Shown here in pieces: positions 1 through 3,751 of a stretch of DNA of 5,395 nt. The translations under genes were made by a program, and so were the position numbers. Each line of letters opens with the position of its first letter. The first letter of the stretch is position 1. This DNA is from Pseudomonas sp. Its GTDB lineage: Bacteria > Pseudomonadota > Gammaproteobacteria > Pseudomonadales > Pseudomonadaceae. The notes under the pieces were generated by a model, which saw only the letters and a list, made by a program, of their open reading frames with translations, searched no databases and was not told the DNA's origin. The stretch is from contig JAPLSD010000537.1 in assembly GCA_026398835.1 (NCBI GenBank), positions 1 to 5,395 on the forward strand, given 5' to 3'.

Positions 1-666
1 GACGGCGGCTTCGAGGTCACGGTCAATGTCGAAGGCGGTGAAGCCCTGGCGCTGAAAACCATGAACCCACGATTGGGTATCCTCGGCGGGCTGTCGATTC
101 TTGGCACCAGCGGTATTGTCCGGCCGTTTTCCTGCGCGGCCTATATTGCCTCGATCCACCAAGGCATAGACGTGGCCAAGACCAATGGTTTTCTGCACAT
201 CGCCGCCTGCACCGGCAACGCCAGCGAAGACACCATGCGCCACGTCTACGACTTACCGGAAATCGCCCTGATCGAAATGGGCGACTTCGTCGGCGCGGTG
301 CTCAAGCACCTGCGCAAAGTGCCTGTGGATAAACTCAGCATTTGTGGCGGCTTCGGCAAGATCAGCAAACTCGCCGCCGGGCATATGGACCTGCACAGCC
401 GGCATTCAAGCATCGACCTGCCGCAACTGGCGCAATGGGCGGCGGACGTCGGCGCCGATAACGCCTTGCAACAGGCCATCCGCGAAGCCAATACCAGTCA
501 ACAAGCCTTGGCCATGGCCAGCGCCGCGGGCATCGCCCTCGGCGATGCAGTCTGCCAACACGCCCTGGACTTCGCCCGCAGCGTGGTGCCGGCGCAAGTT
601 CAGGTCGAGGTGTTTGCCATCGACCGCCAAGGTGGCGTCGTCGGCCATGCCGGAGTTTTTCAATGA
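1..666 (+). CDS. cbiD: CbiD, cobalt-precorrin-5B (C1)-methyltransferase, 3' part (start lies upstream of window)
   Basis: The frame is open from base 1, and the residues before the first ATG (position 61) read as family sequence (GGEALALKT followed by NPRLGILGG), so the ATG at 61 is internal and the gene starts upstream. 221 codons are visible of roughly 360 usual for CbiD. Hallmarks in the visible part are [19 protein letters not shown] (visible residues 22-40), [13 protein letters not shown] (41-53), HIAACTGN (66-73) and [18 protein letters not shown] (116-133). CbiD uses S-adenosylmethionine to methylate C-1 of the corrin ring during ring contraction; it is cytoplasmic. Its TGA overlaps the cobK start (ATGA, 663-666), so the two are translationally coupled in a cobalamin operon. 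The family call is firm. The exact substrate (cobalt-containing or metal-free) cannot be read from sequence, since the next gene is named after the aerobic pathway. Confidence 0.95.
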   Translation, partial: DGGFEVTVNVEGGEALALKTMNPRLGILGGLSILGTSGIVRPFSCAAYIASIHQGIDVAKTNGFLHIAACTGNASEDTMRHVYDLPEIALIEMGDFVGAVLKHLRKVPVDKLSICGGFGKISKLAAGHMDLHSRHSSIDLPQLAQWAADVGADNALQQAIREANTSQQALAMASAAGIALGDAVCQHALDFARSVVPAQVQVEVFAIDRQGGVVGHAGVFQ

Positions 667-1391
667 AGCGTTTGTTGTTGCTCGGTGGCGTGACTGAAGC
701 CTTGGCGATTGCCCGCACCCTTGGCCCGCAACATGTCTACAGCCTGGCGGGCGTCGGGCGGGTGCCAACGGATTTGACCTGTCAGGTCCGGGTCGGCGGC
801 TATGGCGGCGCGACCGGCCTGGCGCAGTTCATCCAGGACCAAGGCATCGATTTGCTGCTGGACGCCACCCACCCTTACGCCGCGCAAATCAGTCAGAACG
901 CTGCGACCGCAGCGCAACTGAGCGGCATCCCGTGCTGGGCGCTACGACGCCCGGCGTGGCAAGCGCAGGCGGGTGATGACTGGCGGGAAGTCAGCGATTG
1001 GGCCGAGCTGGTTGAAGCGCTCAAACCCTTCAAGCGTCCGTTGTTCACCCTTGGGCGCGAGCCGTTGCAGCATCTGGATGAAATCCCGGACGGACAGTTC
1101 TGGACCCTGCGCGCCCTCGACAGCTATCCCGGCAACGAGCGCTGCGAAGTGATCGGCGCCCGTGGGCCATTTCTGCTGGACGATGAACGGGAACTGTTCG
1201 AGCGGCGGCAGATTGATGTGCTGATCAGCAAGAACAGCGGCAGCACTGCCACCGAGCCCAAGCTCGAAGTGGCGCGCGAGCGTGGGGTGCCGGTGGTGAT
1301 ATTGAAACGGCCGGAGTTGGTGAGGGTTGAGCGGGAGTTTGGATCGATGGATGAGGTATTGGAAGCTCTGGAGCGGCAAGGGCTGCCTTAA
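663..1391 (+). CDS. cobK: Precorrin-6A reductase (CobK/CbiJ family)
   Basis: This 242-residue protein has the usual length for the family. It reduces a double bond of the corrin macrocycle (precorrin-6A to precorrin-6B) with NAD(P)H in cobalamin synthesis. Visible signatures are the N-terminal Rossmann-like strand and loop [10 protein letters not shown] (residues 4-13), DATHPYA (67-73), GARGPF (165-170) and [17 protein letters not shown] (188-204), the Ser/Lys-rich segment typical of CobK/CbiJ. The ATG overlaps the cbiD stop by four bases, and GGAG at 652-655 lies seven bases upstream, which supports this start. It is the last cobalamin gene in the window. An inverted repeat around its stop codon (1353-1402) may mark or protect the transcript end. 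No defect is seen. Confidence 0.95.
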   Translation: MKRLLLLGGVTEALAIARTLGPQHVYSLAGVGRVPTDLTCQVRVGGYGGATGLAQFIQDQGIDLLLDATHPYAAQISQNAATAAQLSGIPCWALRRPAWQAQAGDDWREVSDWAELVEALKPFKRPLFTLGREPLQHLDEIPDGQFWTLRALDSYPGNERCEVIGARGPFLLDDERELFERRQIDVLISKNSGSTATEPKLEVARERGVPVVILKRPELVRVEREFGSMDEVLEALERQGLP

Positions 1392-1402
1392 TCCAATACC
1401 TC
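1353..1402 (+). terminator. Inverted repeat straddling the cobK stop codon, possible 3'-end stem-loop
   Basis: GAGGTATTGGA (1353-1363) is perfectly complementary to TCCAATACCTC (1392-1402): an 11-bp stem with a 28-nt loop containing the last nine sense codons and TAA of cobK. A small inner stem AAGG/CCTT (1378-1381 with 1386-1389) could form inside the loop. No T-tract follows, so this is not a classical Rho-independent terminator. It could stabilise the 3' end of the cobalamin mRNA or act with Rho. Its position exactly at the operon end supports a role, but the structure is unproven. Confidence 0.4.
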
Positions 1403-1528
1403 GCATACGCTGGCGACTTTACACACAACACCATACGAAAGACCTGACTGGCTCAGCCAAAAGCCACTGCCCTATATTCCTCGCCCCACTCCTGCTCTCC
1501 TCCGCACAGCGTCGACAGCTTGCCAATT

Positions 1529-1546
1529 CGTATCCCAAGGAATACG
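1529..1546 (+). promoter_or_regulatory. Near-palindrome before the toxin gene, candidate antitoxin operator overlapping the ribosome binding site
   Basis: CGTATCCC (1529-1536) and GGAATACG (1539-1546) form an 18-bp near-palindrome with a 2-bp centre and one mismatched pair. It ends seven bases before the toxin ATG and contains the only Shine-Dalgarno-like sequence for the toxin (AAGGA, 1537-1541, twelve bases from ATG, a long spacing). Two more ATACG half-sites lie upstream at 1405-1409 and 1433-1437. HigA-type antitoxins usually repress their own operon through such palindromes, so autoregulation here is inferred. A TATATT at 1473-1478 could be a -10 box, but no good -35 box pairs with it. 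Confidence 0.4.
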
Positions 1547-1553
1547 CTCCAAG

Positions 1554-1856
1554 ATGATCGATTTTGAACAATCCACAGAGTTCGCTAACTGGCTTATGGC
1601 CTTGAAAGACAAAATCGGCAAAGTCCGTGTCCTGGCAAGGCTTAGAGCCGCAGAACTGGGAAATTTTGGTGATTGTGAACCCGTGGGAGAAGGGGTCTCG
1701 GAAATGCGAGTTCATTATGGTCCCGGGTATCGGATCTATTTCACGCGCAAAGGCACAGTGATCTATCTGCTACTCACCGGAGGCGATAAGTCGACTCAGA
1801 AACGAGACATCAAGCGCGCTAAGCAAATGGCGCAAAACCTCGGAAATGAGGAGTAA
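1554..1856 (+). CDS. RelE/ParE-superfamily toxin, HigB-like (HI1419-type addiction module killer protein)
   Basis: This 100-residue basic protein matches the Gp49/HigB-like branch of RelE-fold toxins, whose members are typically mRNA-cleaving ribosome-associated nucleases. Recognisable segments are ARLRAAELGNFGDCEPVG (residues 28-45), GVSEMRVHYGPGYRIYFTR (47-65), the core signature of the subfamily, and LLLTGGDKSTQKRDIKRAK (72-90), which carries the conserved Lys/Gln/Asp-Ile pattern. The length is normal and there is no frameshift, so it is probably intact. The ATG is the first in frame; its Shine-Dalgarno is weak and buried in a near-palindrome. The antitoxin follows after three bases. Codon use includes AGA, AGG, CTA, ACA and four GGA codons, less GC-biased than the flanking genes, suggesting acquisition. 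The RNase activity is inferred from the family. Confidence 0.9.
   Translation: MIDFEQSTEFANWLMALKDKIGKVRVLARLRAAELGNFGDCEPVGEGVSEMRVHYGPGYRIYFTRKGTVIYLLLTGGDKSTQKRDIKRAKQMAQNLGNEE
1848..1853 (+). promoter_or_regulatory. Strong ribosome binding site of the antitoxin, inside the toxin's last codons
   Basis: GAGGAG forms the last two sense codons (Glu-Glu) of the toxin and sits six bases before the antitoxin ATG. It fixes the antitoxin start and contrasts with the weak, poorly spaced site of the toxin. Such an imbalance would favour antitoxin synthesis from the shared mRNA; that consequence is inferred. Confidence 0.75.
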
Positions 1857-1859
1857 ATC

Positions 1860-2150
1860 ATGACCGAACAATTTACCCGCTTCGATGCCGCCGAATATCT
1901 CAAGACACCCGAAGATATGGCGGCGTACCTTGATGCCTGTTTCGACGAAGACGCAGGCGATGGGGTACTGATACGAGCAGCTCTCAACGATATAGCCCGA
2001 GCTCAAGGCATGACTCAGGTTGCACGCGACGCCGGCCTCGGCCGTGAAAGCTTGTACAAAGCTCTCGGCAGCAATGGCAATCCGGAGTTCGCGACTATCA
2101 TGAAGGTGATGAAAGCCCTCGGTCTAAAACTGCACGCCACAGCAGCCTGA
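1860..2150 (+). CDS. HigA-like antitoxin with helix-turn-helix (HI1420-type addiction module antidote)
   Basis: This 96-residue protein has the layout of the HI1420-type antidote family. The acidic N-terminal part FDAAEYLKTPEDMAAYLDACFDE (about residues 8-30) is expected to wrap the toxin. It is followed by LIRAALNDIARAQGM (37-51) and a helix-turn-helix of the Xre type, TQVARDAGLGRESLYKAL (52-69), ending in NPEFATIMKVMKALGLKL (74-91). It should neutralise the upstream toxin by direct binding and repress the operon. Toxin-first order is normal for this family. The start is set by GAGGAG at 1848-1853. A short terminator-like hairpin follows about 18 bases after the stop. It appears complete. 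Confidence 0.92.
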   Translation: MTEQFTRFDAAEYLKTPEDMAAYLDACFDEDAGDGVLIRAALNDIARAQGMTQVARDAGLGRESLYKALGSNGNPEFATIMKVMKALGLKLHATAA

Positions 2151-2167
2151 TCGCTCTGCGACACCAC

Positions 2168-2185
2168 ACCGCACGCGGTCTTTTT
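2168..2185 (+). terminator. Putative Rho-independent terminator of the toxin-antitoxin operon
   Basis: ACCGCACGCGGT (2168-2179) can fold as a short GC-rich hairpin (ACCG/CGGT with a CACG loop), followed by C and five T residues (2181-2185). The stem is short, so efficiency is uncertain, but its place just after the antitoxin and before the copper genes fits. A further 9-bp perfect inverted repeat (AGCCTGATC at 2144-2152, GATCAGGCT at 2199-2207) encloses it. Confidence 0.5.
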
Positions 2186-2198
2186 ACTTATCGCCCTT

Positions 2199-2223
2199 GA
2201 TCAGGCTAAATACCCAGCTGATC
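2199..2223 (+). promoter_or_regulatory. Inverted repeat GATCAG-N13-CTGATC upstream of the copper cluster, possible control site
   Basis: GATCAG (2199-2204) and CTGATC (2218-2223) are perfect inverted copies separated by 13 bases. The AT-rich TAAATA (2207-2212) in the spacer could be a weak -10 box; TTTACT (2183-2188), 18 bases before it, is a possible -35 box. Both hexamers match consensus poorly. The site lies 24-48 bases before the first copper-cluster start codon, where a promoter is expected. I could not match it to a known CueR, CopR or Zur site, so its role is speculative. Confidence 0.2.
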
Positions 2224-2246
2224 GTCCACCTCAACGGATCTGACCG

Positions 2247-2648
2247 ATGTCCCGTCAACAGCTTGCATTTGCCTGGATCGCCTGCTTCGCAGTGCTGTTC
2301 AACATGCTCGCCATGCCGATTTCCGGGACGATGGCCCAGGCGGCGAATAAGTCGCCTGCCGAGCAGTTGTTGTGGGGCAGTTTCTGTTCCTCGAACGGCA
2401 CCAAACTGGTGGCGATTTCCCTCGGCAAGCTTGAGCAAAAAGCGCCGCAAAACGACGATCACTCCAACATGCAGCATTGCTGGTGCTGTTCGGGCTCGGC
2501 GCCGTTGGTGGCGTTGCCGGGGCATGCACCGCAGCTGTATTTCGCACATTTCGAATCCAATAGAAGCCTGCCGCCACCCACCTTTGAAACGCCCACACCG
2601 CGCCAGCAATGGCCGAGCCTCAATCCCCGCGCCTCTCCTCTGGTCTGA
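2247..2648 (+). CDS. DUF2946 family protein, first copy in the copper cluster
   Basis: This 133-residue protein belongs to DUF2946, a family of unknown function often found beside copper genes in Proteobacteria. One N-terminal hydrophobic segment (about residues 6-25, AFAWIACFAVLFNMLAMPIS) would be a membrane anchor or uncleaved signal. Next come a conserved-looking patch with Cys47 (LLWGSFCSSNG, 41-51) and a compact metal-ligand cluster DHSNMQHCWCCSG (71-83), with His72, Met75, His77, Cys78, Cys80 and Cys81. The Pro/Arg-rich end (RQQWPSLNPRASP) resembles the usual family C-terminus. ACGGA at 2234-2238, eight bases before ATG, is a modest Shine-Dalgarno. PCuAC follows 48 bases downstream, so one transcript is likely. 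A periplasm-facing copper relay or sensing role is inferred only from residues and neighbours. Confidence 0.85.
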   Translation: MSRQQLAFAWIACFAVLFNMLAMPISGTMAQAANKSPAEQLLWGSFCSSNGTKLVAISLGKLEQKAPQNDDHSNMQHCWCCSGSAPLVALPGHAPQLYFAHFESNRSLPPPTFETPTPRQQWPSLNPRASPLV

Positions 2649-2696
2649 TTCCTTCTCGCAATTGATCTGCGTTTTGAATCGTTCTGGAGAACTACC

Positions 2697-3191
2697 ATGT
2701 TGAAACAATCCCTGGTGAAGCAATCACTGCTTCTGGCCGCGTTGCTGCTGTCTGCCTGCTTTGCCAATGCTCACGAATACGCGGTCGGTGAGATCCACGT
2801 CGCGCATCCGTGGTCACAGGAACTGCCGCCAAATGCTCCGACTGTCGCGGCCTATTTCGTCATCCACAACAACGGCAAAACCGCCGACCGCCTGCTCAGC
2901 GTAGCCTCGCCGATTGCCGGCTTGGCCGAGTTGCACGAGCACGTGAAGCAGGGCGACCTGATGAAAATGCAGCAAGTGCCGAGCGTGGAAATCCCTGCTG
3001 GTGGTGACATTACCTTTGCGCCGATGGCGTACCACGTGATGCTGCTGGAGCTCAAAGACCGCACCCTGCTGAGCGACGGAAAGCGTTTCCCGTTGACCCT
3101 GCACTTTGAAAAATCAGGCGACGTAACCGTCGAAGTCGCGGTGCAGAAGCAAGCGCCCGCAGGCACTGAAGAGCACATGCACGCCCAGTAA
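2697..3191 (+). CDS. PCuAC-type periplasmic copper chaperone (DUF461 family)
   Basis: This 164-residue protein carries the exact PCuAC copper signature H-x10-M-x21-H-x-M: His80, Met91, His113 and Met115. These would bind Cu(I) in a cupredoxin-like periplasmic domain. Family members deliver copper to the CuA centre of cytochrome c oxidase, often together with Sco proteins. The N-terminus is an export signal (hydrophobic residues 11-20), with two possible processing sites: ANA before His26 (signal peptidase I), or LSAC ending at Cys21 (lipobox). The residue two after His80 is His82, where I recall Met in many homologues. The C-terminal tail EEHMHAQ adds possible ligands. GGAG at 2686-2689, seven bases before ATG, is a good ribosome binding site. 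It lies between two DUF2946 genes, which supports a copper role. Confidence 0.93.
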   Translation: MLKQSLVKQSLLLAALLLSACFANAHEYAVGEIHVAHPWSQELPPNAPTVAAYFVIHNNGKTADRLLSVASPIAGLAELHEHVKQGDLMKMQQVPSVEIPAGGDITFAPMAYHVMLLELKDRTLLSDGKRFPLTLHFEKSGDVTVEVAVQKQAPAGTEEHMHAQ

Positions 3192-3220
3192 TCACAGCCG
3201 CCAATCCCTAAAAAAGCCCT

Positions 3221-3661
3221 GTGAACGCCCTGCGCTCGCCAAGCGTCAGGCGATCAGTGCCACGTCATGACTCGTTGACGGTCAAACGCGGTAGCTGGAT
3301 CAGCCTGTTCGCCATGCTGATGATCTTTATCGGTCCGCTGATTTCCCAAGCGATGCCGATGGATCACGCCATGCCAATGAACATGTCCATGGACATGCGC
3401 ATGGACGAGCCCGGCTGCCATGGCACTTCGCAGTACGATTCCAAACCCTCCAAGGCGCCTGCCGAGCATCAAATGCTCTGGGAGAAGTGCGGGTATTGCA
3501 GCCTGCTGTTCAACTGTCCGGCGCTGCCTGGCAACCTGTCGTTCGCAGCATTTGAGACACCGCTAACGACGAGTGTCATCAGCCCTTCCCCGCGCCTGGG
3601 TCATGCCCGGCAAGCGGTCTTCCCCGGTGCCCGCACCCGCGCCCCGCCCATCGTCACGTAA
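3221..3661 (+). CDS. DUF2946 family protein, second copy, methionine-rich
   Basis: 146 residues from a GTG start. One hydrophobic segment (about residues 26-44, SWISLFAMLMIFIGPLISQ) is followed by a strikingly Met-rich run with eight Met at alternating or near positions between 45 and 61, plus His49, then GCHG (65-68). A second cluster, WEKCGYCSLLFNCP (87-100), holds Cys90, Cys93 and Cys99. The Arg/Pro-rich end (ARTRAPP) is typical of DUF2946. Function is unknown; the ligands suit Cu(I) binding on the periplasmic side, which is inference. The start is uncertain: no good Shine-Dalgarno precedes GTG 3221, whereas AGG at 3247-3249 lies seven bases before an in-frame GTG at 3257. Either start keeps the membrane segment. 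Little sequence identity with the first copy is visible, so this is probably not a recent duplicate. Confidence 0.82.
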   Translation: MNALRSPSVRRSVPRHDSLTVKRGSWISLFAMLMIFIGPLISQAMPMDHAMPMNMSMDMRMDEPGCHGTSQYDSKPSKAPAEHQMLWEKCGYCSLLFNCPALPGNLSFAAFETPLTTSVISPSPRLGHARQAVFPGARTRAPPIVT

Positions 3662-3682
3662 GCACCCACACCCCACATCACC

Positions 3683-3721
3683 CGGCCGACTGTAGAAAAG
3701 ACAGCCGCAGGCTGCTGGCCG
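3683..3721 (+). other. Nested inverted repeats in the leader of the copper receptor gene
   Basis: CGGCC (3683-3687) can pair with GGCCG (3717-3721), and inside it CAGCC (3702-3706) with GGCTG (3710-3714) around a GCA loop. No T-tract follows, so a terminator is not indicated. It might be a structure in the 90-base gap between the second DUF2946 gene and the receptor that tunes downstream expression, but short GC-rich pairings are common in such DNA. Confidence 0.2.
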
Positions 3722-3751
3722 TGTTGTTTACGATTGATTGATGGAACCTTT

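Noticed and set aside
61..63. ATG at 61 as the start of cbiD
   Set aside because: The upstream in-frame codons from base 1 encode conserved CbiD sequence, so this ATG is internal.
1327..1557. 76-codon + strand frame spanning the cobK end and the cobK-toxin gap
   Set aside because: It overlaps the cobK 3' end in another frame, has no homology I recognise and no convincing start signal; the gap looks like regulatory DNA.
1392..2246. Cobalamin riboswitch or transposon ends around the toxin-antitoxin pair
   Set aside because: I found no B12-box-like sequence, and no matching direct repeats or terminal inverted repeats flank the cassette; weak ACACCA similarities on the two sides are too short to count.
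2197..2703. 168-codon + strand frame overlapping the first DUF2946 gene
   Set aside because: It is out of frame with the recognised DUF2946 gene, low-complexity (Arg/Ser/Cys-rich) and has no good ribosome binding site.
2184..2723. 179-codon open frame on the - strand over the first DUF2946 gene
   Set aside because: It is antisense to a recognised gene and ends in its intergenic flanks; its product is Arg/Gln-rich without a known fold.
3254..3472. His-rich - strand frame (HVHGHVHWHG)
   Set aside because: The alternating His codons are the reverse complement of the ATG-rich methionine run on the + strand, so this is a mirror artefact and not a metal-binding protein.
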